In this document: piece by piece, positions 1-6,803 of the stretch
How positions within the stretch are numbered: position 1 is the first letter of the stretch
How the letters are laid out: every line of letters begins with the position of its first letter
Assembly: GCA_937892395.1 (NCBI GenBank)
Contig: CALAGJ010000071.1
Coordinates: forward strand, 1 to 7,478
DNA length: 7,478 bases
Direction: 5' to 3'
Source of the DNA: an uncultured Parafilimonas sp.
GTDB lineage: Bacteria; Bacteroidota; Bacteroidia; Chitinophagales; Chitinophagaceae
The notes under the pieces: model-generated
The model's database searches: none
Told to the model about the DNA's origin: nothing
The model's input: the letters and a program-made list of their open reading frames with translations, nothing else
Program-made: the position numbers and the translations under genes

Positions 1-1172
1 AACATGGAGTCCATATCTTGATTTGGAATAGCTATATAAGGATGCTCAAATAATCCCAATTCAAATTTTATGCGCAGCACTCTTGCTACTGCACTATCTA
101 TTTTTTCCTGATGGACAGATTGATCTAAAAATGGTGGAGCAAATAAAGAATAGCTATCAAATGACACTTGAAATATTACATCCAAACCATTTTCTATAGA
201 TTGCTTACCGGCATCTTTATAATCTTTTGCAGTAAAGTGTAAAACATTGGCACCACCCACAGCTGCAGCATCAGAAATAACAAAGCCATTAAAGCCCCAT
301 TTATTTTTTAATTGTTGATTGAGCAGCCAGTCATTAGCAGAGCAAGGTGCACCTTGCAAAGAATTGTAAGCGGTCATTATACTTCTTGCACCAGCCTTTT
401 GAATGACCGCTTTAAATGGAATAAAATAAGTTTCATTTAATAACCGTTCGTTGATATCAATAGGATAGCTATCTCGGCCACCGTCACCATGATTGAGAAT
501 AAAATGTTTTGGTGTGGTTACAATGCCCATGTCTTCAAATGCACGTACAAATGCAACACCCATAGCTGCTGTAAGCACCGGGTCTTCACCATAAGTTTCT
601 TCTACCCTGCCCCAGCGTACATCTGTAGCCAGATTTAATACAGGAGATAATATTTGTCTGATGCCTCTTATTTTACATTCTTGTGCAATGGCTGTTGCAG
701 CTTTGCTCATCAAAGCAGTATCCCAGGTGGAAGCTAATGCAATGGCCTGTGGAAATGCTGTGGCTTCTGCTCTCACTAAACCATGTAGTGCTTCATCAAA
801 CGCAATTATTGGAATACCCAATCTTGTTTGTTCAATAAAGTATTTTTGAAGTGCATTTATTTTTTTGGCAGTCTCTATAACGCTGCTTCCATTGGCATAC
901 TGCAGCATTTGGTTGGCAGCATTTTCTACTTGACCAGTTGCATTTACTTGAAAACCAAAAAGTCCGGTCTTAAATTGTTCCGGCTGATCCCCCAAATCAC
1001 CAGCCACCATAAATAGTTGTCTAAATTTTTCTTCGGCCGTCATACGGCTTAATAAATCCTTTACTCTTTCTTCTATTGGCAATGATGCATTTTTATAAGG
1101 CCATGCCTGCTGTGCGTTTGAGGCTTGTATTAGAACAACAATAGAGAGTAAAAATTTAATGAGATACTGCAT
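1..1172 (-). CDS. GH3 family beta-glycosidase, secreted (3' part beyond window)
   Basis: I translated this frame by hand; it is open from the ATG at 1172 to the left edge (390 codons, no stop). Residues 1-20 form a signal peptide (KFLLSIVVLIQ core, cleavage likely after SNA), so the enzyme is exported. The rest is the GH3 N-terminal TIM-barrel domain: FDEALHG (125-131), RWGR (186-189), KHF (222-224), TAYNSLQG (267-274), and VISD with D301 as the expected nucleophile. AVARVLRIKFELGLF (361-375) marks the end of that domain. GH3 enzymes of this layout usually add an alpha/beta sandwich and an FnIII-like domain, so roughly half is missing and the acid/base residue cannot be seen. The residue after D301 is Ala, where Trp or Tyr is more common. 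Family members hydrolyse terminal beta-glucosides or beta-xylosides; the substrate is not decidable here. The gene starts 43 bp after the mutarotase gene on the same strand, so it is probably co-transcribed with it. Confidence 0.9.
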   Translation of the reverse strand, partial: MQYLIKFLLSIVVLIQASNAQQAWPYKNASLPIEERVKDLLSRMTAEEKFRQLFMVAGDLGDQPEQFKTGLFGFQVNATGQVENAANQMLQYANGSSVIETAKKINALQKYFIEQTRLGIPIIAFDEALHGLVRAEATAFPQAIALASTWDTALMSKAATAIAQECKIRGIRQILSPVLNLATDVRWGRVEETYGEDPVLTAAMGVAFVRAFEDMGIVTTPKHFILNHGDGGRDSYPIDINERLLNETYFIPFKAVIQKAGARSIMTAYNSLQGAPCSANDWLLNQQLKNKWGFNGFVISDAAAVGGANVLHFTAKDYKDAGKQSIENGLDVIFQVSFDSYSLFAPPFLDQSVHQEKIDSAVARVLRIKFELGLFEHPYIAIPNQDMDSM

Positions 1173-1215
1173 ATTTTTTGATAGTATAAATAATGTTATT
1201 CATCCATTCATCGAT

Positions 1216-1575
1216 CTATGATAGCTGAAATATTTTTTCCATTAACATCCATTTTTCTCCTGGTTTTGCACCGGGTAAAGCTTGCTGATATTTCCACATT
1301 AATTTTTCCCATGCTTGTACTTTTTCATTGGATAAATCAATAGCTGATTTTTTTTCAAAACTAAAATCATCAGTTGCTTCAATTGTCATAAATAGCCGAT
1401 TGCCTACAAGATAAATATCCAAAGCAATGATACCAGAATCTTTAATGCTTTTTATAACTTCCGGCCATACTGCTTGATGATGTGCTTTATACTTTTCTAT
1501 GGATTGCTCTTCATCTATTAAGTCTAAGGCCAAACAAAATTTTTGCATGTGGTTTAAATTAATTTTTTTAATCAA
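1216..1575 (-). CDS. L-fucose/L-rhamnose mutarotase family protein (RhaM/DUF718 type)
   Basis: This 119-residue cytoplasmic protein has the size and pattern of the L-rhamnose mutarotase family: a small alpha/beta-barrel fold with YKAHHQAVWPEV (29-40), where the His and Trp are family-typical, then IYLVGNRLFMTIE (54-66), and WEKLMWKYQQALPGA (89-103) near the end. These enzymes interconvert alpha and beta anomers of 6-deoxy sugars. The neighbouring fucosidases and FAH-family enzyme favour L-fucose over L-rhamnose as the substrate; that is inference from context. The start lies 6 bp after the FAH gene stop, so translation is probably coupled. Family members usually begin close to the equivalent of Met10 (MQKFCLAL), so the true start may be at 1548; neither ATG has a convincing Shine-Dalgarno site at normal spacing. 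Confidence 0.87.
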   Translation of the reverse strand: MIKKINLNHMQKFCLALDLIDEEQSIEKYKAHHQAVWPEVIKSIKDSGIIALDIYLVGNRLFMTIEATDDFSFEKKSAIDLSNEKVQAWEKLMWKYQQALPGAKPGEKWMLMEKIFQLS

Positions 1576-1581
1576 ATTTTC

Positions 1582-2436
1582 TTATTCCTGATAAGAAATT
1601 GCCACTTGTTTGCTAGTTCCCAATCCTTCTATGCCCAACTCCATTACATCACCCGGTTTGATATATACCGGTTCTGGTTTTATACCCAAACCTACACCGG
1701 GTGGCGTGCCGGTGCTGATAACATCTCCCGGAAGCAATGTCATAAATTGACTGAGATAATGTACTAAAAAAGGTATCTTAAAAATAAGATTGGAAGTATT
1801 GCTATCCTGATAAATTTTGCCATTTACTGTCAGCCATAAGCGGAGATTATTTACATCAGGTATCTCATCCGGACTTACTAAAAATGGTCCTAAGGGAGCA
1901 AAACTATCGCAACCTTTTCCTTTTGCCCATTGGCCTCCACGCTCTAACTGAAAAGCTCTTTCACTATAATCATTGTGCAGACAATATCCTGCCACATGGC
2001 TCATGGCATCTGCTTCTTTTACATAGCTTGCTTTTTTTCCAATCACAAATGCCAGTTCCACTTCCCAATCTGTTTTATCCCCCTGTCGGGGAATGATTAA
2101 ATGGTCATTTGGGCCACATAAAGCAGTTGTCGATTTAAAAAAAATAACTGGCTCTTCCGGTATGGAAGCATTGGTTTCCCTACAATGATCTACATAGTTA
2201 AGTCCAATGCAAATTATTTTTGACGGCCTTGCAATTGGAGCACCTATTCTGATGTCATTTTCTACCTCTGGTAGTACAAGATTTGAAGCCAATGCCATTT
2301 TTAATTTGGACATACCATCTTCTTCAAAAAAAGCTTCATTATAATCTGCTACAATGGACGATACATCATATATTGCTGAGTCAATGATGACACCTGGTTT
2401 TTCTTTTCCCGATTCACCAAATCGAATGAGTTTCAT
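1582..2436 (-). CDS. Fumarylacetoacetate hydrolase family protein, likely 2,4-diketo-3-deoxy-L-fuconate hydrolase
   Basis: This is a 284-residue cytoplasmic protein of normal length for bacterial FAH-family enzymes. An N-terminal segment (1-70) precedes the catalytic fold, which begins at SKIICIGLNY (72-81). Expected metal ligands are E125 and E127 in DWEVELAF and D156 in HNDYSER. Other family motifs are KGKGCDSFAPLGP (172-184) and STGTPPGVG (241-249). The family cleaves C-C bonds of diketo acids or acts as isomerases. In the fuconate route described in Xanthomonas campestris, a FAH-family enzyme hydrolyses L-2,4-diketo-3-deoxyfuconate to pyruvate and lactate. Position between fucosidase genes and a fucose/rhamnose mutarotase makes that role the best guess. 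Automatic tools may call it ureidoglycolate lyase or an acylpyruvase; sequence alone does not exclude those. A possible promoter lies just upstream (2472-2502). Confidence 0.9.
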   Translation of the reverse strand: MKLIRFGESGKEKPGVIIDSAIYDVSSIVADYNEAFFEEDGMSKLKMALASNLVLPEVENDIRIGAPIARPSKIICIGLNYVDHCRETNASIPEEPVIFFKSTTALCGPNDHLIIPRQGDKTDWEVELAFVIGKKASYVKEADAMSHVAGYCLHNDYSERAFQLERGGQWAKGKGCDSFAPLGPFLVSPDEIPDVNNLRLWLTVNGKIYQDSNTSNLIFKIPFLVHYLSQFMTLLPGDVISTGTPPGVGLGIKPEPVYIKPGDVMELGIEGLGTSKQVAISYQE

Positions 2437-2471
2437 TTTTCTTACTTTATTGTTATAGTGAACTTTCTGAA

Positions 2472-2502
2472 CAAAACTACTCTTATTGAATAATAGCGCA
2501 AC
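2472..2502 (-). promoter_or_regulatory. Candidate Bacteroidota-type promoter for the FAH-mutarotase genes
   Basis: Read on the minus strand, TAGTTTTG (2472-2479) fits the Bacteroidota -7 consensus TAnnTTTG exactly. GTTG (2499-2502) fits three of four bases of the -33 TTTG box, with a 19-bp spacer, which is within the known range. The FAH start codon would be about 35 bp downstream of the -7 box. The region is AT-rich, so a chance match is possible. It lies just after the end of the decayed GH29 gene, where a separate promoter would be useful. Confidence 0.4.
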
Positions 2503-2520
2503 TTCATTCCATCCATTTAT

Positions 2521-3246
2521 TTATTCACTGATTTTAAAAACAATTGCTTCTTGCTGTGCCAATATTTTTCTTAAAGATGCGGGTATTGATACTTTTATAC
2601 CTCCTGCTACTTTTTTTGTACTCAACTTTTCTTTTGATGCCAATAGGATAGCATTCAAATGACCATTGAATGTTGTTTGAATAAATAGTTTAGAAGTCAA
2701 TATTGTTTCATTTTTTGCAGGCATATAAATTCCATAATGTGTATTTTACTCTTTTGATGTATAGGCCAATTGTCCATCCAGAAAAGGTTCAATTGGAGTG
2801 GTTTCATAAATGGCTTCTCCATTTGTCTCCTACCAATGGCAGAGTGCTAGCAGGTTTTATACACTGCGGGTTCAAATTCACACTTGCCATTGGGTCCTAT
2901 GCCCAATAATAAATTACCCCTTTTGCTACAATCTTTATGAGTAATTGTACTAATTCTTTTAAGATTTATAATTATCATCATATCCATTTCTATCTACCCA
3001 TTCTTCGGGACATAGCCACCAGGACTCTACAGTACCCAATTCAGAATACAAACCTATTTGTGCTAAAAGTCCAAATTTCTGACCCTGCCATGCTGCTAAT
3101 TTCTCTTTTAGCAATGGATCTTTAGGCCATTCATATATTTCCACTTCTGACTTATCAGCAAGCATACTAAAATCGTTTTGAGCTATAATGCTATCTCCGC
3201 AAGACAAACAACCAATAACTAAAAATGCATACCGTTTTAACTTCAT
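2521..3246 (-). pseudogene. Decayed second GH29 alpha-L-fucosidase with internal deletion, frameshifts and stops
   Basis: The 5' remnant (3246 to 2959, 95 codons) starts with a signal peptide and continues with GH29 N-terminal sequence: KFGLLAQIGLYSELG (57-71) and VESWWLCPEEW (73-83). It ends at TAA 2959-2961. Immediately after, in another frame, comes KELVQLLIKIVAKG, which matches the GH29 region just before the conserved GNxLLxIGP motif. The frame then shifts at a run of four G (2917-2920) into GNLLLGIGPNGK and EFEPAVYKT. A further shift near 2850 restores the first frame, giving ETNGEAIYETTPIEPFLDG and then NTHYGIYMPAKNE, broken by TAG (2830-2832) and TAA (2746-2748). The C-terminal beta-sandwich part ends at 2521. 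Aligned by eye to the intact neighbour, about 225 residues are lost between the two halves, including the HHDGF and WFDG catalytic segments, so no active enzyme can be made. The start is 10 bp after the intact GH29 stop. Confidence 0.9.
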
Positions 3247-3256
3247 TTTCCTGATT

Positions 3257-4594
3257 TTAATTTGAAAAATTTATTTCTAAAATGGTGTCAATAGTATCTA
3301 AAGTTATTCCATCTAAATATACAAATACACCTTCATTATATTGCTTTATTTTTAAAGGAATTTTGCCATTGTATATGCTACAGCTCACAACTTTACGCCT
3401 TAGCTCCGGAATAAAAATATAAGCTGGTTGCTGAGGTTTGCTCAGTATATGTGCAAACCATGTATTTGCTTTGGTAGTTATGACTCCCCATTCCTGTGGT
3501 GGTAGATTGCTACCACTTGTGCCATAAATTGCTGCACCATTTTTCTGCATCCAATCCCCTATTATTTTTAGGGTATCTACAAATTCTTGTTGCATAGTAC
3601 CATTTGGCATTGGGCCCACATTCAATAAAAAATTTGCATTGTATGCAGCAGCTTTTACCATGTATTGTATTAAATTTTTTACAGATTTATAATCATTATC
3701 AGTGATGTTAAAACCCCAGCTGTCATTCATGGTTTCGCAGGTTTCTAATGGCAATGTGGAAACGGATGCCCCACCAAATCCTGTGGTGTTTGAGCCTGGC
3801 AGATCTTTTTCAAAAGCCTGAAAATCTTCACCGGGTATGGGTGCAAGGTGATGGTTGTTGCTGATTAAACATGCGGGCTGCAAATCATGTATCAGTTTGT
3901 ATATTTCATCATAATGCCAATTGGTATTTGATAGGGATTTTTTATCTGTATCATTTTTCAATTGATCCCAATGTCCGTCAAACCAAATGCCGTCAATCTT
4001 ACCATAGTTGGTGAGCAATTCTGTAAGCTGTGCTTTCATAAATTGGATATAGCTTTCCCAATCACTTTTTTGTGTACGCCCTGTGCCCTTGCCCGTTCTG
4101 CCGGTTTCATATTGATAATCGCTGCGATACCAGTCTAATAAAGAATAGTAACAAAATAATTTTATGCCCTGTGCATGACATTCGTCAGCCAACTGTTTTA
4201 ATGCATCTTTACCATAAGGCGTATTAGTGATTTTCCAATCACTTTGTTGTGTATCCCAATTGCTAAAACCATCATGATGCCTGGTGATGAAAGTGATGTA
4301 TTTCATCCCTGCATTTTTAGCGGTGGATACCCATTGCTTTGCATCAAAATTTTGTGGGTTGAAAATATGTAGGAGCTTTGTGTAATCATCTACACTAATA
4401 TTTCTATTGTTCATTACCCATTCTCCACTGCCCAACACGCTGGATGCTCCCCAATGTATAAACATGCCAAACTTCATATCCTGAAAGGCTTTGCGGGCTT
4501 CAAGGTTTTCTGTACTTGGTATATATTCCTGCGAAAAACCTTGCAGCGTTGCTGCTACAAAAATCAACAAGGATAATAATTTTTGATGCTTCAT
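3257..4594 (-). CDS. GH29 alpha-L-fucosidase, secreted
   Basis: This intact 445-residue enzyme has a signal peptide (residues 1 to about 22, LLSLLIFVAATLQ core, ending near GFSQ), placing it in the periplasm or outside. The GH29 (beta/alpha)8 barrel follows: KFGMFIHWG (41-49) with H47 and W48 of the fucose pocket, TRHHDGFSNWDT (104-115), GIWFDGHWD (202-210) with D206 as the expected nucleophile, and ETMNDSWGF (287-295). NFLLNVGPMPNG (321-332) closes the barrel. Residues from about 365 form a C-terminal beta-sandwich domain. The acid/base residue varies in GH29; E262 in the segment EDFQAFEKDLPG is a candidate only. The enzyme removes terminal alpha-L-fucose from glycans with retention of configuration. 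It starts 31 bp after the GH31 stop and is followed after 10 bp by a dead paralogue, so the two GH29 genes formed a tandem pair. The upstream spacer is A-rich without a clear Shine-Dalgarno site, as is normal in Bacteroidota. Confidence 0.94.
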   Translation of the reverse strand: MKHQKLLSLLIFVAATLQGFSQEYIPSTENLEARKAFQDMKFGMFIHWGASSVLGSGEWVMNNRNISVDDYTKLLHIFNPQNFDAKQWVSTAKNAGMKYITFITRHHDGFSNWDTQQSDWKITNTPYGKDALKQLADECHAQGIKLFCYYSLLDWYRSDYQYETGRTGKGTGRTQKSDWESYIQFMKAQLTELLTNYGKIDGIWFDGHWDQLKNDTDKKSLSNTNWHYDEIYKLIHDLQPACLISNNHHLAPIPGEDFQAFEKDLPGSNTTGFGGASVSTLPLETCETMNDSWGFNITDNDYKSVKNLIQYMVKAAAYNANFLLNVGPMPNGTMQQEFVDTLKIIGDWMQKNGAAIYGTSGSNLPPQEWGVITTKANTWFAHILSKPQQPAYIFIPELRRKVVSCSIYNGKIPLKIKQYNEGVFVYLDGITLDTIDTILEINFSN

Positions 4595-4625
4595 TTTTTT
4601 TATTGTAGTTTAAAAATCACTGTTT

Positions 4626-6752
4626 TTATTTTGTCATAAAGACCCAGTTGACTTGCGTAGAATAGCCAAATGGTTTGCCCTTTTCGGGCAATGACATGGT
4701 ACCTATAAGTTTGCCAGCTGCATTTTTTGATACTGTTATTTGTACATATGTACATTCCCCTTTTTCATAATTAAAAGTTTCGCCATCATCATCATACAAA
4801 GTAAAATGCCCAGTTTTAGTACCATAATAACGTATGGTCAGCGGCAAGTGTGCATCGGCAGCAGGGGCATGTCTTTGAACTGGCATTATGGGTATAATGC
4901 CTCCATCTTTTACATACAATGGAATTTTGCTTATATCAGCTGTTATTTCTATTGTGGTGTTTTCCCCTACAAAGTTTCCTGTGTAGAAATCATACCATTT
5001 CCCGAAGGGTAAAATAACTTTCCTCTTTTTTTCACCAGAAAATAGTGGAGCTACTAAGATATGATCACCCATCATGTACTGATCTTTCATATCACTTTTA
5101 AACTTGATATTGATGGAATGATTTGCGGTATTCGATTCCATATCATTTAGAGCTATAAATTCTTTTTGATCTAAGAGTTGCATGGCCCTAAACACGGGTT
5201 TTCCTTCAAAACGATATTGTGCAAATGCACTGTAGATATATGGCATTAATTGCATGCGTAAATCTGTTATTTCTTTTACAGATTTTTCTACTGATTCAAA
5301 GCTCCAGGGTTTTGTACCATCTGCCCAAGCATTGATCATTGCCATAGGCGAAAAACAAACTGTTTGCATTCTTCTTAACCATTCTTCTGCGGAATCTGAT
5401 GCCCTTACTTCGGGAGTCCAAAGCAGCCCGGAAAAACTACTATTGATGAGTGCTGTTATAAAATCCCGATGGCTGTAGTAGTCGTTATAAATAACATATG
5501 GCAATGCACTAGCACCAGCATTTGAAGCCCTTGCTAATCCATAGGTTCGTTGATTTTTTTCTTTGAACCAATCTGCTGTCATTTTCTGTACGAGCAGTCC
5601 ATATACCTGCCTCATTTGCTCTGCACTTGTACCCGATGGAAAGGTAGCCACATCCGGCCAAAGCCAATTGTCAAACCCATCCACTTCATCCAATTTATAA
5701 CCCCCTACACCAAGATTGATATGGTGGGTTAAAAAATGTTGCTTGAAAATATTCATGGTTTCTTCAAAGGTAAAATCCGGCACAATACCATTCCACACAG
5801 TGTGAGAACCTGAAAGATTTTTTAGAGCAGGATAAATTGACGCCTTTGGCGATACATAAGGATTGAGCCAAAGGTTGGTTTTAATACCCATACTGCTGAG
5901 GCTATCGATAAAATCTTTTGGACGCGGAAACCGATATTTATCCCACTCATAAGTGCAGGGATATGCCATGCTTTGCCAGCCCGGTTCCACTCCAATGAAA
6001 TCCAATGGGAAATGATGCGCTTCAAAAGCTTTGGCTTCGTTTATAATATCTGTTTGTGAAAATAAAGTGGGCACTCTTTGCGTAAATCCCAATCCCCATT
6101 TTGGAGGAAGATATCCACCCCCATTCATCAAGTTATATCGCTGCACTACATTCATAGGTGATGGTCCAGCAAAAACATATAAGGCTAATCCTTTTGCTGG
6201 CACTAATATTTCTACAGCATCTGAATAAGGCTGCGCATCCCAGTTGGCATCTGAGTTTCTATCATAGAGTACAGGAGGATTTTTTGTTATTGTGTTTACA
6301 CCTGTTCCTATATAAACGGTCATGTATCTTGCGGCATCTATCAATACGCCATACCCTGAGGAGCTTACATAAAATGGTACTGGTGCATGTGTTCTTCCAT
6401 CATCCCTACCGTCATAATGATCTACATGCAAATGCATGATTTGTCCTCTGTGATTTACTGATTGAAACTGCAAACCCAAACCATAAATTTCTTCTTCTTT
6501 TTGCAATGGAAGGCGAAGCAAAATTTTTCCATCTGATTCTATTATTTTGATTTCATTTTTATCCAACGGAAATATGGTGGATGGCAATGCAGTAAATCCT
6601 TTTTCATAAGCACTAATGCCAGCAGCTTTCAGCAGCACATCAGGCGCAACACCAAGACGCTGCGTGGCTGAAATCACCGTATTTACCCATCCAGCCGAAA
6701 CAGTGGCCTCTAAAGCCATTCTCTTGTCCTCTAAGGTCAATTCCGTTTGCAT
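4626..6752 (-). CDS. GH31 family alpha-glycosidase with foreign N-terminus (chimeric reading frame)
   Basis: The 708-codon frame is GH31 from about residue 60 onward. The N-terminal beta-sandwich domain contains EEEIYGLGLQFQSVN (86-100) and THAPVPFYVSS (121-131). The catalytic barrel runs from about 217 (PKWGLGF), with the nucleophile expected at D355 in GYKLDEVDG and the acid/base at D424 in YNDYYSHRDF. The C-terminal beta domains include GDHILVAPLF (562-571), GKWYDFYTG (584-592) and LYDDDGETF (652-660). Residues 1 to about 46 are not GH31 but the start of an AraC-family regulator, so the native signal peptide and first strands are missing. The KLDE-type nucleophile motif differs from the classical alpha-glucosidase (WxDMNE) and alpha-xylosidase (KTDFGE) motifs. 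Substrate is therefore open: alpha-galactoside, alpha-xyloside or another. The adjacent fucosidase gene suggests both act on one fucosylated glycan. The C-terminal end looks natural. Confidence 0.88.
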   Translation of the reverse strand: MQTELTLEDKRMALEATVSAGWVNTVISATQRLGVAPDVLLKAAGISAYEKGFTALPSTIFPLDKNEIKIIESDGKILLRLPLQKEEEIYGLGLQFQSVNHRGQIMHLHVDHYDGRDDGRTHAPVPFYVSSSGYGVLIDAARYMTVYIGTGVNTITKNPPVLYDRNSDANWDAQPYSDAVEILVPAKGLALYVFAGPSPMNVVQRYNLMNGGGYLPPKWGLGFTQRVPTLFSQTDIINEAKAFEAHHFPLDFIGVEPGWQSMAYPCTYEWDKYRFPRPKDFIDSLSSMGIKTNLWLNPYVSPKASIYPALKNLSGSHTVWNGIVPDFTFEETMNIFKQHFLTHHINLGVGGYKLDEVDGFDNWLWPDVATFPSGTSAEQMRQVYGLLVQKMTADWFKEKNQRTYGLARASNAGASALPYVIYNDYYSHRDFITALINSSFSGLLWTPEVRASDSAEEWLRRMQTVCFSPMAMINAWADGTKPWSFESVEKSVKEITDLRMQLMPYIYSAFAQYRFEGKPVFRAMQLLDQKEFIALNDMESNTANHSINIKFKSDMKDQYMMGDHILVAPLFSGEKKRKVILPFGKWYDFYTGNFVGENTTIEITADISKIPLYVKDGGIIPIMPVQRHAPAADAHLPLTIRYYGTKTGHFTLYDDDGETFNYEKGECTYVQITVSKNAAGKLIGTMSLPEKGKPFGYSTQVNWVFMTK
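6615..6752 (-). pseudogene. 5' fragment of an AraC-family transcriptional regulator, joined to GH31
   Basis: The first about 46 residues of the long minus-strand frame, especially VSAGWVNTVISATQRLGV and LLKAAGI (41-46), match the usual opening of AraC-family regulators with an N-terminal 'arabinose-binding' (AraC_N) domain, where a helix ending in LLxAAGI is typical. Neither the rest of the sensor domain nor the C-terminal helix-turn-helix domain is present; the frame passes into GH31 sequence. Two starts are possible: Met1 at 6752, with GGAAGGT 11 nt upstream, and Met12 at 6719, with AGAGGA 7 nt upstream. I favour Met12 on spacing. Its position divergent from an enzyme gene is the common place for an AraC regulator controlling that gene. 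The base composition matches the DNA to its right, not the GH31 gene. Confidence 0.65.
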
Positions 6753-6763
6753 CCTAGCGGGTT

Positions 6764-6800
6764 ACCTTCCACTCTGACAAGACCGTACAGGCAGGAAGGT
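6764..6800. promoter_or_regulatory. Divergent intergenic region with 7-bp perfect inverted repeat
   Basis: ACCTTCC (6764-6770) and GGAAGGT (6794-6800) are exact inverted copies separated by 23 nt, in the 51-bp space between the two divergent start codons. GGAAGGT is the Shine-Dalgarno region of the plus-strand dehydrogenase, and its mirror copy reads as a Shine-Dalgarno site for the minus-strand AraC gene. The symmetry may thus be two ribosome binding sites facing away from each other, or a regulator site. I see no clear -35/-10 pair in this short space. Confidence 0.4.
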
Positions 6801-6803
6801 GCC

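Noticed and set aside
661..1016. Plus-strand open frames opposite the GH3 gene
   Set aside because: The minus strand carries a continuous GH3 frame with conserved motifs here, so these are antisense shadows.
1195..1215. Similar ATGGATGAAT-like stretches after the mutarotase gene and after the pseudogene (around 2500-2520)
   Set aside because: The shared part is short, AT-rich and inexact; it does not stand out from background as a repeat or regulatory site.
2521..2724. 67-codon frame as an independent gene
   Set aside because: It is the C-terminal GH29 domain; homologous sequence continues upstream in the same frame through stops at 2746-2748 and 2830-2832.
2940..2975. Mobile element or recombination scar at the internal deletion of the GH29 pseudogene
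   Set aside because: I see no inverted repeats, target-site duplication or transposase remnant at the deletion point; a simple deletion suffices.
2959..3246. 95-codon frame as a separate small secreted protein
   Set aside because: It has a signal peptide, but its sequence is the N-terminal part of GH29 and the following DNA encodes later GH29 segments in other frames, so it is a pseudogene remnant.
4626..6752. A natural AraC-GH31 fusion protein as a new sugar-sensing enzyme
   Set aside because: Only about 46 residues of the regulator are present, without sensor or DNA-binding domain, the enzyme loses its export signal, and composition changes at the same point. A chimeric join explains all of this.
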